A DNA stretch of 64,000 bases, from contig CAJZHL010000001.1 in NCBI GenBank assembly GCA_916048055.1, positions 1,240,001-1,304,000 on the forward strand, written 5' to 3'. The notes under the pieces were generated by a model. The model did no database searches. It was not told the origin of the DNA and worked only from the letters and a program-made list of their open reading frames with translations. The number at the start of each line of letters is the position of its first letter. The first letter of the stretch is position 1. This document shows positions 35,820 through 47,062 of this stretch, one piece after another. The position numbers and the translations under genes are program-made. Source of the DNA: Pedinophyceae sp. YPF-701 (lineage: Eukaryota; Chlorophyta; Pedinophyceae).

Positions 35820-37561
35820 TCATGCCCGCTTCACGCCCCCCAGCTTGGTCCCCACCACGCCCCACGTGCACCAGTAGCGGTACTTCAGCGGCACGCGGTT
35901 GCTCATGATCGCCCCGTCCACCATGTACGCGATCTCCCCGCCCGCGGGCTTGTACGCCGCCTTCGCCGCCTTCGCCTCCTCGATCCGCGCCACCCGCAGC
36001 CGCAGCGTCCGCGCCGCGTCGGGGTCCAGCGCGGCGCTCTCCTCCCCGTCGTCCTCGTCGTCCGTGGGGTCCAGCCCCAGGTCGATGTCGAGGTCGTCGT
36101 ACGTGTCCAGCACCTCGTCGCGCTCCGGCGCCGGCTCAGGGTTGATCCAGTGGTAGGCGTCAAACTCCGCCGCGCCCAGCGGGGCCATGTCCACGTCCGC
36201 GTAGTCCGTCGAGTCGAGCGCGCACTCCTCGTCGGGCTCCTCGTACATGTCCTCGGAGATCTTGTCCGCGAGCAGGAGCGGCATGGCGCCCATCAAGCCG
36301 CTGCCGCGGTGCTCGGGCTTGAGGCGCGGGCGGCACTTGACGTGCCGGCGGAACGCCTGCGTCTCGCCCGTGACGAGCGAGAGCAGCGACGAGTTCGAGA
36401 TCCCGACCAGGTCGAACACCGTCGGCCGCGGCATCTCGGTGCCGCCCGTGCGCACCAGGGAGAGAAGGTAGGCTTCCGTGTGCCGCAGGATCGACACCAT
36501 GTCCTCGCGGGTCAGACGGCAGACCTCGCTCAGGAGCTGAATGTCCTGCGCCTGCCTCGTGCACGTCAGCGGGGCGAACTGCGCGGCGGAACGGGGGTGC
36601 AGGGGCTCGTGTCGCGGCGCGAGACGTGCGCTGCCGCCCCTACAGGGCCGGACGTGCAGCCCGAGGACGGGCCCGCGGCGCTGCGCCGAGGGTGCGGGCC
36701 CGCGGCGCTGCGTCGCGCGGCGCGGTGGGAGGGCGCGCACCTCGAAGAGCGCGCACGGCTCGTGGCACTTGGTGCAGCGCGTGTCCGCGCCGTGCGCCTG
36801 CTCGATCTTCTCCGCGTAGTTGCGCTTCGCGAGCTCGTTCGCCTGGTGCCGCTCGCGCTTCCATTGCCGGCGGCTCTCGTCCGACCCGGCGCGAATGTCG
36901 CGGACGAAGTGCGACAGGGTCGCCTCGCACAGCTCGATGTCCTCGTACGTCTTGAACGCGTTCGCGCCCTCCTCGGGCGCCATGGCGCGCAGGCGGCCGC
37001 GCAGCTCCTCGGCGAACAGGGAGACGGTGGCACGAATGGCGATCTCCGACACAAACACCGGCTCCCAGATGCACGTGAAGTAGAACGGAGCGCCCGGAAC
37101 CGGCTGGGACGCCGACCGCGCGCTGTGCTGGTTCCCGACCTCGTCCCTGCGACCGTTCAAGCGCCGGGACCGCGGGCTGTGATGAAAGTGCAAGCTCCAG
37201 GTGCGCAGCGTGCGGCGGAGAGCGGCGCATTTCCGCAGCGGGGGCGCGGTTCCGGCACTCAGATCGCGAGGGTGGGGCAGCGGGCGTTCGCGGGGTCTGC
37301 GCACCCTCTCACGAAGCCCGCGCGCACGAGCACGACGCCCTTGGCGCCTGCGCTGTGCGCGTCCCGCGCGCACTCAGCGATGGGGCGCCACCACTGGTAC
37401 TCGTTCTCGCACGCGTGGCGGATAGCGTAGATGAGGTCGGACGGCGGCGACTGCGGGTCCGGCGCCTGGCTGTTCGCCCAGCGCTGCGCGGCCGGGTCTT
37501 GACTGTACCGGGCAACGACAACTCGCTCGCGGGCCGGACGGACCGGGGCCCGCGGGGCGAT
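35820..37561 (-). CDS. Unrecognised protein with CxxC motif and acidic C-terminal region; 5' end uncertain
   Basis: Three exons are well supported: 37313-37561 (start unclear), 36741-37103 and 35820-36551. Introns 37104-37312 (GTGAGA...CCCAG) and 36552-36740 (GTGCGC...GAGGCAG, branch-like CTGAC) are both phase 0. The result is at least 447 residues. A possible first exon with an ATG lies at 37609-37671, but would need a 47-nt intron. The protein has a tryptophan-rich segment (YQWWRPIAECARDA), an Arg/Lys helix, CTKCHEPC resembling half a zinc site, and an acidic run (TYDDLDIDLGLDPTDDEDD) before a conserved-looking tail (YRYWCTWGVVGTKLGGVKRA). I do not recognise the family. The acidic and CxxC features would suit a nuclear or scaffold protein, but nothing fixes a function. 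Confidence 0.6.
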
Positions 37562-37671
37562 CTGCAGGGGAGCGCGCACGAGGATGGGTGTTCGCCAGGG
37601 GGCGTAACCTCGCAGGCAGGCCGTGCGACGACACTCCGCGTCGAGCGGGGCGAGACAGGGACGCGGCGCAT

Positions 37672-38494
37672 GTCAGCGCTTGCTTCCAGGGCCCAGGGTT
37701 GGAAGGGAAATCCGGCGTTCGATCGCTCAGGCGCCCCAGGATCTGCTAGTGCATGCGAATTTCGATGTTGCGCGGCGCGAGTGACACCGTGCGGCGGCCA
37801 CGACGCGGACCCGCGTGGTGTGCCAACTGACAGGGCGCGGCGATCGCGTGCGGCGCGTATCCTGGGCCGAACGCGGAGAATCTCGTACCTGGCAGTGGGC
37901 GAGGCCCGGATGCGCGTCCACGTGCGCCGCGGTCGGCGGTGAGGGGCGCCACACGGGGGAGGCCCTCGGCGCAACCGCCGGGGCCGCCAGCTGGCCCGCT
38001 AGGGGCGGCCGACGCAGGTTCGCCGCCATTTCTGTAGTAATTCGCTCTCAGTGTGCCTGGAATACGCGAGAGGGCGCGCGGAACGCTCCAACGAGGGCCT
38101 GTGCTCGCCGTCAACGCCCCTCCCTCTCTGCTTGGGGGCGTGTTTCAAACAGGCGCAACGTGCCCTCCCGGGGCGCACTCGAGGCTGCTTCCGCGGCCCG
38201 CACGCACGAGCACGCTCCATGCACGTCGCCGCAGGCGCACAGGAACTGCTCCGAGAGGCCGCTGACCGCCCTGGGCGGACCGCCCGCCGCCGGAGCCACA
38301 ACAGATCACGCTGCGACGCTCGGCGAACCCAACTCCACAGGCACCGCCGACGGGCGCAGAATGAGAGAGCAGGCGTGCCCGTCGGGTTGAGCGATGCACC
38401 CCCGGGGTCGCGACGCTATCGCATTCGGTGCGCGTGTTTACAACGCAAAGTTCTCCTAGCAGACGTAGGAGGGCCGGTGCGCGGACTGCGGCAA
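37672..38494. other. Intergenic region
   Basis: This 820-nt stretch lies between two minus-strand genes. It should hold the promoter of the unrecognised CxxC protein and the terminator of the CAP gene. Open frames here have biased, non-conserved composition and no splice support. I see no gene. Confidence 0.4.
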
Positions 38495-39268
38495 TCAGAC
38501 GGGGACATCGAGCGTCGAATGGAACGCCGCCTCGCCCTCGGCCACCTCGAACGTCGTGTAGATGGCCTCGGGGGGCTGATACGTGCACTCGCCTTGCAGG
38601 CCGTCCCCCGCGGCGCACAGCGTCGTCATCGGCGACGCGGTCGTGCGCACCCTCGCGCCCGCCGCCGCGCGGGACAGCGTCACCACCGTGAGGTCGCAGC
38701 GCGACACCTGGCACGCGACGAGCCGCCCGTTGACAGTTGCAGCACAGTGCTGCGAGTCCGTTATCTCCAGCGCCGCGGCGCTCTGTACCACCACGTCGAC
38801 GTCCATGCAGCCGACGCATATCACGCTCTTCGCTCCGACTGGGAGGACGACCCGAATGCCTCGTAGCCTGGAAAGGAGCACATCGTTGCCCTCCGTCATC
38901 TCGCTGAGGGTGAAGTCGGCCTTGTTGTTCTTGTCGCCTTCGTAATGCTCCACTGTCCAGCGACCGTGAGGCGAGCAGGTGACCCTCGGTTCCGCCGGGG
39001 CAGAGCTCGGCGTGGCCTTGGCCTGTGCGCCATGCGGCAGGGCCTGCCCGTCGAGCGCCCGAACGCGTGTGAGGATCTCCTCCATCTGCCCAGCGGCGGA
39101 AGAGAACACGGAGGTCAAGGCGCGATGCATCGCGCAGGTTTTGGCGCGCTCACGGCTGCGCATGGCCCCCGAAAACCAGCCCCAGGCATGTCTGCGGGAC
39201 CGCGGCCAGGCGGAGCCGCTCGGGATGGTTACCTGCGCTTGTTGCAAGTGAGATGGACCGCAACCCAT
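38495..39268 (-). CDS. Cyclase-associated protein C-domain (C-CAP), G-actin binding
   Basis: Two exons, 39233-39268 and 38495-39085, flank a 147-nt phase-0 intron (GTAACC...GGGCAG) and give 208 residues. Residues from about 50 match the CAP/Srv2 C-terminal beta-helix domain. WTVEHYEGDKN corresponds to the family's W-x-V-E-N-x-x-G-N-K-N motif, and alternating short strands follow through VVLPVGAKSVICVGCMDVD. The WH2, polyproline and cyclase-binding N-terminal regions of full CAP are absent, as in the short C-CAPs of apicomplexans. These bind and recycle actin monomers. The first exon reads MGCGPSHLQQAQ, with Gly2, Cys3 and Ser6 fitting an N-myristoylation/palmitoylation site, so membrane attachment is possible. 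A short helix (MEEILTRVRALDG) follows. The first exon rests on splice phase only. Confidence 0.72.
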   Translation of the reverse strand: MGCGPSHLQQAQVTIPSGSAWPRSRRHAWGWFSGAMRSRERAKTCAMHRALTSVFSSAAGQMEEILTRVRALDGQALPHGAQAKATPSSAPAEPRVTCSPHGRWTVEHYEGDKNNKADFTLSEMTEGNDVLLSRLRGIRVVLPVGAKSVICVGCMDVDVVVQSAAALEITDSQHCAATVNGRLVACQVSRCDLTVVTLSRAAAGARVRTTASPMTTLCAAGDGLQGECTYQPPEAIYTTFEVAEGEAAFHSTLDVPV

Positions 39269-39990
39269 CTCGAAGACTCCGTGCCGGGGCCCGGCACCCT
39301 GCTCCTCCCCAGCGCCCACGTGCTGTCTATGACCAGGGCACCTCCTGAGCCCGCGCGACGGGACACTTCCTGAGCCCGCGCGACAGAGTCCGCAAGAAAG
39401 AGTCGCGCCCTCGCCGCCGACGGCCTGCGCGTGCTGGTCGCAGAGTCAAGCCAACGTCGCGCGGAACTGCTGCTGCGTTGCAGTGGTACTGGGGGACTTG
39501 TGCTGACAGTGCGGCGCCCGGCCTCGAGCGGCCGGCGCAGAACCTGCAGGAAACTGACCCAATCACGGCGGACGGCAAATCGAGCGATGGCGCCTGGTTC
39601 TAGTGACCTTCCGTGAGGGTTTCATACAAGATGTACAAGCATGACCAGTATGTGCCGCTGTCGGCCACCCCGGAGTTTGAATTTCACACTCACTGACGCC
39701 GGCGCCCTGACGCGGGGGCGCGGGTTTCATCGGTACAGCGTCGCTATTCGTGCACGATGGTCGTTGACCGGAAATCGCACGTGGTGGGGTTGCGTCATCG
39801 CGAAATTGCGCCTCTACGTTCCGCATCGAGACAACAACCCCGCGCCGACGCATGCGCGCGCCGAGCAAGACAAGCGCAGTGGCGGGCGCCCCGGACACGC
39901 GGCGGGCGCGCACGGGCAGGCAAACAAACAAACAAACATGGTCCCCGCCGCGTGCCGACACGCCCGCGCCGCTGGGCATCCTCGGCGGCC
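39269..39990. other. Intergenic region
   Basis: This 720-nt region lies between the CAP 5' end and the kinesin 3' end. Part of it (39590-39660) is less GC-rich. A CAAACAAACAAACA run occurs near 39920. No gene is supported. Confidence 0.4.
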
Positions 39991-42967
39991 TCAGCGCGCG
40001 GCCTGCCCGTTCACTTTGCCCCGGAACTGCTCCACGCGGCGCTGCAGCTGGCTGATGCTCCCGATCTTGGCCTCCACGATCCCCTGCAGCCGCTGCACGT
40101 ACGACTCCACCGCGCTCCCGGGCTGGTCCACCTCCGCGAGCAAGTTCATCTCCTGCCGCACCATGTCCATCATGTCCTCGATGTGGCGCCGGTGCGCGGC
40201 GATCAGCTCGTCCTCGTGCTCGATCAGGCTCGACGCGATCGCTGGCGGGGCGCCGGCAGGGGCGTTGGCGTTGCTCGCCGCGGCGGCCGCGCGCGTGATG
40301 GGCCCCGACGGCTGGCGCGAGCCCGGGTTGGAGCGGCGCGTCGGCGTGCGCGGGGGGGTCGCGGCGCGCGCCATGGGCGACCGCGCGCGCGTGAGGTGCG
40401 GCGGCCCGGCGTCGCGTTGCGCGGGGGGCTCGGCGGGGGCGTCGCGCCGCGCAGGCCGCCCCCGCGCGGGTCCTGCGAGATGCGGGTCGGGAAGTTGATG
40501 GCGCCGCCGGACGCGCGCGGGGTCCGCGGGCGCGTCGGCGTGGCGTCGCGGTTGCGCCCGGTGGGCACGCGCACGTTCCCGGAGGGCGCGCGGCTCACCG
40601 CGGCCGCCGTCGGCCCGCCCGGCGTGACCAGCGACGGCGTGCGCTCCTTGGCGTCCTTCCGCAGCTCCTTGACGCGGTCGGCGTACCGCAGCGTGTTGAG
40701 CGAGTGCTCGCACGACCCCGACCCGGGCGACACGCAGCAGATCATCACCGTGCGCGCGCGCGACCCCACGAAGCTGTCCCGCAGCACCTCGGTCAGCTTC
40801 GACCCGCGGAACGGCAGGTGCCGCGCGTTGGAGTCGAGCGCGCGGATGCACTCCTTGAGCGCGAGCAGCGACTTGTTGATCTCCGCGCCCTCGATCCGCG
40901 TCTGCTTGTCGTTCTCGTACGTGTCCGCGCCGCGCTCCGACCCCGCCAGGTCGATGAAGCTGATCTTCCCGTGCAGCTTCCCGCCCGTGCCGTCGGGCTG
41001 GCGCTCCTTGAGCGCGAGCTGCAGGATCGCGTGCGACCGCGACGAGTCCGCGTTCGCGCCCGTCGACCCCGTCGACCGCGCCGCGTTCCCGTGGTCGAGC
41101 AGCTGGATGATCTCCCCCGGGGACGTGATCGGGTACTCCTGCAGCCCCACGATGTTCACCTTCTTCTTCCCGTCCTCGCGCATCACGAGGCGCTGCCGCC
41201 CGTTGAGCAGGTCGAACACCTTGCCGCCGTAGATCTCGAAGTAGGACACCCACAGGTCCTTGCCGTCCGTGGACGGGTCGGCGCGCATGCGCTGCACCAC
41301 CTCCTCCGTCGCGCGGATCGGCAGCGGCTGCATCGTGAAGGTCTTCCCGGACCCCGTCTGGCCGTACGCGAAGCACGTCGACATGCCGCGCTGGAAGAGC
41401 GACGTCACCAGCGGCTGCACCGTCTTCATGTAGACCTCCTCGTTCGTCACGCTGGGGTCGAGGACCTCGTCGAACACGAACTGGTGGCGCTCGACAACGC
41501 GCGTGAGGTCGACCTTGACCTTCGGCTCGTTGACCTGCGGGCGGGGGCGCGCGCGGGGCCGAGTGGGTGACAGCTCGCAGGGCAGGGGCGCGCGCGTGGC
41601 GGGCCGGCGACGCGCGCCGGGGCGCGCGGGGGCGCGGACGGGCATGTCTGGCGCGCGTGCGATCCTCGGGGCAATGCGCGGGCGCAGACGATGGACGGGG
41701 CGAGGCGTGCGCGGCGGCAGGGCCGAGGCGCGGGGCGGGGCCGTACGTGCAAAATTCCCCTCTCGGGGTCCGTCTCCAGGACGTCGTCCTCGCCCCGTTC
41801 CATCTCCTTCTGGTTCATGGGTCGCCGGCGCACGACGACGCGGATCTTGGCGTCCTCAACTGCGCAGGATGAGCACTTTGGCAAGGTGTTGAGGGGCAAA
41901 CAAACGGCGCGCACGGCCCGCCGCGACGCGCCCGCACCGCGCCGGCCCCGGACGCCGGACAGCGCGGGCTCCGCCGGGCCGGGCCGAACCGGCGCCCCGG
42001 GCACGGTGCGCATCGCGGCGCGCTCGCAAGCTTCGGCAGCGGCAGCAAGTTGCCATCATTGCGGCCCTGCCGCCCCGCATGCGACGCGCATTGCGCCGCC
42101 GACCTCCCGTGCGGTGGCCCGACACACGGGCTCGCCGGCGACGTCGCGGGCGCGGCGGTTCGGCGCGGCGATGCGCGGCAGAGGGCGAAGCACGGCCCTC
42201 AAGAGCGACGGTGGGGCCGCGGGGAGCTGGGGGGCGGCAGCGGGGGGCTGCGGACCTGGCCGGTGGGCGTGGGCGGCGTGGGCGCCGTTGTCCGCGACGC
42301 CGTCGATGAGTTCGTTGGGGTGGGCGTCGAGGTCGAGCAGCTGCGCGCCCCCGTCGATGTCAGCGCCGTTGGCGCCCTGCGGCCCGTCCGGGTGCAGCGC
42401 GGCCGCCAGGATGCCCTGGCCCTGCTCCTTGTTGATGGCCTTGATCAGACGGAACAGCTTCTGCTTGTCCTCGACCGTGGTGATGCCGTATTTGCCGTAG
42501 TCCTGCGGCAGGGAGGAGGGAGGCACCTCAGGGACTGGAGCGGCTCGACGCGCCCGCGCGGGGCCGCGCGTCGCCCCGCGCTATCGGAGGCGGCTCGCGG
42601 GACATATGGTCTGTCGTTTTGGCGCTGCGGATATGGCGGCAAGGGGCCCTGGGGCGCGCGAGCGGGCTAGCAACGTGCTGCTCCGAGTCGAAGCGAGCCC
42701 GCGGGCGCGCTCCGGCGCGCCAGGCGCGCTCGCCGCGCGGCGCGTTGGTGGTGCACTTTTGATGCGCGGGGCGCGCCGTTCGCCGGCTCAGAAACGCCAC
42801 GCGGGGGCGCGATGCGACCCGAATTCGCCTGGCACGAACGCCGAGCTCACCTGCATCAGGAGCCGCCGAAACGCGTCGGGAGACACGCCCGCGAAATTGT
42901 CTGCATACTCGCGAAGGCCTCCCTCGGCGAGCCAAGAGTTGACCGCCGACGCTACGGCCATGACCAT
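39991..42967 (-). CDS. Kinesin-13 microtubule depolymerase with SAM-like N-terminus
   Basis: Exons are 42851-42967, 42256-42502, 41747-41859 and 39991-41534. Introns are 42503-42850, 41860-42255 (donor GTCCGC, least certain) and 41535-41746. The protein is about 673 residues. Exons 1-2 encode a SAM-like helical domain typical of protist and plant kinesin-13 (EYADNFAGVSPDAF...QDYGKYGITTVEDKQKLF). The internal motor domain has KVDLTRVVERHQFVFDEVLD, the P-loop GQTGSGKT, SSRSHAI (switch I) and DLAGSERG (switch II). The C-terminal part includes HEDELIAAHRRHIEDMMDMV and LLAEVDQPGSAVESYVQRLQ, the family's coiled coil. Kinesin-13 uses ATP to depolymerise microtubule ends in spindles and, in many protists, flagella. 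One frame break occurs at about 40380-40395. Confidence 0.88.
40380..40396 (-). other. Frame break inside kinesin-13
   Basis: Motor-frame coding (ending near PGRRTSRAR) must move back one base to continue into the conserved C-terminal frame (SPMARAATPP). The site is a CG alternation. One missing base explains it. No splice pair of suitable length was found. Confidence 0.65.
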
Positions 42968-43615
42968 CCCCTCCCTCGCAATCCTCGAGCGCGGGTGCGC
43001 AACAGCTCTACCTCCACCAGCACCGTCAGCTCGCCGTCTGTCCCTCCCTGCGGGCGCGACGTCCTCGTTCGTGCCGCGCGCGCGGCGCTCGCGGCCGCTA
43101 TCACGCGGAAACGCGAGCGCGCGTGTCAGTCTGGCAGTTGAAAGACCCCCCTGGCTCCGGATCGGCCTCGCAGGGCGCGAGAGGTCGCGTGGCGCTTCGT
43201 GCGGTGCAGATGCACACTGGTAGTCCGTCGATACCGCGGGAGGCGAGCTGTACGCGGAGCATAGCGCAGGTTTGTGCACAACGGTGGGAGTTTCTCGGCA
43301 GCCTTGCAACACGACGCGGGCAGCGCTCGCTGACGGACGCATATCGTCGCGTGAGAGCGAGCCCGAGGTGCGCCTGCTCGAACCTCCCTCTGCGGCGGCC
43401 GTAGGGGCCCCTGCAAGCACTACTGAGCGGCCCGCCCTCCGCACGTCGCGTCATGCGCCCAGCTACGGGCATGTGCGAGGCGGCGTGACCATAAGCATGA
43501 TGGCCATGATGATGCGCGTCCGCGTTGCAGGACAAGCCGCGTCTCCTCCCGGCTTTCGCCCTGGCAGCGCCGCAGACAGCGCGTCGTCTCCGGGAGCGAC
43601 CGTCGGCCGCGCGGG
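42968..43615. promoter_or_regulatory. Divergent upstream region of kinesin-13 and LSm2
   Basis: This 648-nt stretch lies between the two start codons. It should contain both promoters and 5' UTRs. No gene or strong motif is visible. Confidence 0.45.
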
Positions 43616-44087
43616 ATGTTCTTCCTCTCCTTCTTCAAGACCCTCGTCGGGAAGGAGGTCACCGTCGAGCTCAAGAACGACCTAGCCATCACAGGCGAGA
43701 CGCGCAGCACTGGGCACACCAGCAACGCTCACGGCGCTGATCCGCACAAGAAGCGCGGCGCCCTGAGCTCGCGCCCGCCCCGCCACGCTCACGAGGCGGC
43801 GCACGACCCCGTGCGCGCTCTCCACCGCGCGGGCAACCCGCGACGCAGCGCCTCATCGAACCACTGCGCCATGCCCCGCCGCAGGAACGCTCCATAGCGT
43901 GGACCAGTACCTGAACATCAAGCTGAACAACACGCGCGTCGTCGACGCGGAGCGCTTTCCGCACATGGTGGCCGTCCGGAGCTGCTTTGTGCGCGGGTCC
44001 GTCGTGCGCTACGTGCAGCTGCCGACCGACATCGACGTCGACCTCCTGCACGACGCCACGCGCCGGGAAGCACGCGGCGAGGCGTGA
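43616..44087 (+). CDS. LSM2: U6 snRNA-associated Sm-like protein LSm2
   Basis: Exons 43616-43694 and 43885-44087 give 93 residues, close to the 95 of human LSm2. The start MFFLSFFKTLVGKEVTVELK matches the LSm2 N-terminus. The second exon supplies HSVDQYLNIKLNN and then FVRGSVVRYVQLP, the Sm1 and Sm2 motifs of the ring-forming Sm fold. LSm2 is a subunit of both the nuclear LSm2-8 ring, which binds the U6 snRNA 3' end, and the cytoplasmic LSm1-7 ring, which acts in mRNA decapping. Splicing requires a GC-AG intron. The tail is shorter than in animals. Confidence 0.92.
43695..43884 (+). other. GC-AG intron of LSm2
   Basis: The exon ends ACAG, the intron begins GCGAGA and ends GCCGCAG (190 nt, phase 1). 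Joining gives ITG-TLHSVDQY, the exact family sequence across the junction. No GT donor in this stretch would restore it. Confidence 0.82.
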
Positions 44088-44894
44088 GCGCTCCGCGTGT
44101 GAGATCGCACCCCGCCGCGACGGCACCCGTCGCCCAGGAGCATGCGAGCGTCACGTGGCGGCGGGCCGCCTCGCGCCGCCGCCGGGCCAACCGAGCGCCT
44201 TCCTGGCACCGCGGGCGCACCCGTGGCGCGCCGGGGTGCCGCGACTCCGGCCAGGGCGCGGCACGGCAGGGCGAGGAAGTTGCGCGGTGACGCGTTGTGT
44301 GCTGACCTACGGAGCGCGCTGTGCGTGGCGGCCGAGGACGTTTCGCGCGAGGCCCCTGCTGCGGAACCGTCGCTCTACGGCTTGGCGCTGAGCATGCACC
44401 GCACCGGGCGCGTGGGTGCGCCCCGGCACCGCCTTGTTGCGCTGACCGCTGCGCCGTGTCACCGTGCCCGGTGGGCGCCGCAGCGGGTGTCGGAGCCAGG
44501 TGCGGGCGAGCTGGTGGCTGCACGCTGGGAAAGCCGCTGTTCGCCTTACGGAATGAGAGGTCGAGGGCGCTTGGCGCCGCGCGGTGCTTCAGCGGTGCTT
44601 CGTCGCTGCGGCCGCGTGGCGGCGCGAACGGGGGTGCGGGGCGACAGGAGGGGGACTGGGGGAGGGCGCCGTGCGAGGGCCGTGTAGTCGCGGGCAGCAG
44701 ATGCTGTCGGGCGTCAGCAAAGGTCGGTCCATGAGTCATTCAGCATCGTGCGAGCTTCGGCGCGCCGCTTGGTCGGGCGGCGATCGGGGCGTGGTTGAGA
44801 ACATCGATTGAGGCCTCCCCGGCCGCTTGAGGGCGTTTTGTGTACAAGGACGGCCGTGTTTCGATCGGCAACTGGGCAGAGCAACCGCTTTGCC
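44088..44894. other. Intergenic region
   Basis: These 807 nt follow LSm2. Open frames are Arg/Ala/Gly-rich shadows without conserved segments. A single TGCTGACCTAC core, like the repeats at 47.4-47.9 kb, occurs at about 44300. I see no gene. Confidence 0.4.
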
Positions 44895-45564
44895 ATGGCG
44901 CGAAGTGCCGCGGCAGCCGCGACAGCGGACATGCCGATGGACCTCAGCGGAGCACTCGCCAACCTCCTCCTCGCCGCGGAGTCCGAAAGTGAACACGGTG
45001 CGCGCCGGATCGGGAACCCTTGCTCGCTCGACCCATCCGCTCGCAGCTGCCAGACGCCCCCGTACGCGCAACGGCATCGCTTCGGCCGATAAGCATTGGC
45101 AGATGCCACGCAGGCGCGGCGACCGCCGCTTTCAGCCTCGGACGACGCGCCACATGCACCTGATGGTTCAGAGTTGCCCTTTGCCCTCGCTCACCTCCCC
45201 GGGCGGCTGCGCGCGCCCTGCCGCCCCGCAGCGAGCCCCACAGATCAGATGGCTCCGGCGACCGCGGCTCCGGCCCAGGCTCCGCCCTGCCGCCTCTCGG
45301 CGGGCCTGCTTTCCCAGCTGCACGCCCTCCCACGGCACCCACAGGGGGCTGTCGCGACCCCCGCTTGCAGGTGTGCACGATGCTCTGCAAGAGCTGAAGC
45401 TCAACTCGCGGCGCGACACGGACGGCGGGGAGGGGCCGCTCCGCGGCACCGCCAGCATAGGTCATCCGCCCTCGCCAAGCACGTTGCGCAGCGCCGCCTC
45501 CGCGGCAGCTGCTCCCGTGCAGAGGCGCTCGCGCTTCACTTCAGCGGGCGCGGACCTCGGGTAA
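44895..45564 (+). CDS. Possible small spliced gene, unrecognised
   Basis: A plausible first exon (44895-44997) encodes MARSAAAAATADMPMDLSGA and ends at donor GTGCGC in phase 1. A plausible last exon begins at about 45371 after GCTTGCAG (VHDALQELKLNSRRDTDGGE) and ends at TAA 45562-45564. The middle is unresolved. An acceptor at about 45099 keeps phase, but no donor joining it to the last exon was found. Composition alone supports this gene and it may be spurious. Confidence 0.2.
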
Positions 45565-45945
45565 GCCAATCCTCCGAGACCGCGACGCCGCATGCCGTGG
45601 ACGTGGCGCCCGCGACTGCCACACGAGCCCTCCATCGCCCGCACTGCCGTTTCCCGCCCACTTGGCCGAGGACCAGGGGCGTGGGTGCCCACGAACCCGA
45701 CGCGCGATCGCAGGTCATGCAATGCGCGATGCCAGCAGGTCGTGGCAGCCCTGTTACAACTCACACGCCCTACCGGCCCTCGTGTGCCCCGCAGCAACCG
45801 CGTTGCGGCCGCCGGCGCCCTGCAGCGGACTTCGGCAGCCCCGGATCTCGAGCACAGCGGGAGGGCGTCCGCCTCCCGCGTGCTGACCGCGTCGGAGAGC
45901 GGCGTGCAGCGCGCTGCGGACGCGCGCGTGGCGCAGCCCAGCTCA

Positions 45946-47062
45946 ATGGGAGTGGGGGAGACCAAGATGGGCTATGTCAGGTGCGCGACGCGACGCGACG
46001 CGACTCCCCGCCCGTTCGCTTTCCGTGGACACGCACCGCAGTGCCCGGCCGTCACCGTCGCCCCGACCGGGTCGCAGCCGGCTCGACGCGCTCCGGCCAA
46101 GCCAGCATGCCTCGCGCCTGTGCGCAGTGCGGCGCCGTAGCGCGAACGCTGCACGCTGCACTCTTGCGGCGCCGCTGAGCGACGCTCTGCTGCGCACGAG
46201 CCGCGCGCCGCTCAACGCGGGGCGCCGCGCCCCGCGCGGACGCAGGGTGTCGTCGACGCCGTTCACGATCCGCCTGGGCGAGCTGGAGATGATCGGGGAG
46301 CTGTACAAGGACATGGCGTCGTACGTCAAGGGCTTCAACGGCGTGCACATCACCAAGGCGGTGTTCCGCGCGTACCTGCGGGAGCACTGCGTCAAGACGG
46401 CCACGGCCAAGGCGGTAGCGTCGGCGTCGCAGCAGCGCACCGGCGACGTCCGGTACACCAGGCGCACGGAGCGCGCGCGCGAATTTCTCCGCGGGCTCGA
46501 CCAGGGCATGTTCAAGCAGCTCGACCGCAACGAGCGCGACAGCGTGTCGCTCGAGGACCTCCTGAGCGTGTTCTACCCCAAACTCCCCCGGTCGGACCTC
46601 GCGGTCATCGCGCGCCTCGCCGCGCGCGTCCGCGCGGACCCCCCGCTCGACGAGGGCGACGTCGACGCCCTCATGAGCCACTTCGAGGCCGAACTGATGA
46701 AGTCGCGCCTGGACTCGATGGGCGACGAGGTCCCGATCTTCATCCTGCTGCCGCGGCTCCAGCGCAAGCTGGACAAGCGGCAGAGCGCGTTCCTGAGCTA
46801 CGTGGTCGAGGACGTGATGAAGCTGGACCAGCGAGACACGCTGGAGAAGGAGGGGCTGCGAGCCAAGCTGCTCGGGGCCGTGGCGGCGTGGCGGAACTTC
46901 AAGATGCCCGAGGAGGCCGTGAAGAAGATCCAGGACGCCGCGCCGGAGAGGCGCGGGCGGAGCGACTCGGGCCAGTGGGTCGCGTCGATGGCGCTGCGCT
47001 CGCGCAACCCTGTCGAGGTGCTGTCGCAGTACTCCGCATCGCGCGGCGCGACGCGGCAGTGA
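45946..47062 (+). CDS. EF-hand-like helical protein of unknown function
   Basis: Exon 45946-45980 (MGVGETKMGYV plus two bases) joins 46246-47062 across a 265-nt phase-2 intron (GTGCGC...GACGCAG), giving 283 residues. After splicing the sequence reads straight into VSSTPFTIRLGELEMIGELY. The body is helical. Residues around LDQGMFKQLDRNERDSVSLE form one degenerate EF-hand: D1 and N3 are present, but Asp replaces Glu at position 12. A weaker second helix-loop-helix follows (YPKLPRSDLAVIARLAARV). Later segments are Lys/Arg-rich amphipathic helices. It has no signal peptide or membrane segment, so it is probably cytosolic. Calcium binding is uncertain. It has no sequence likeness to the membrane EF-hand protein beyond the loop. 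Confidence 0.65.
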
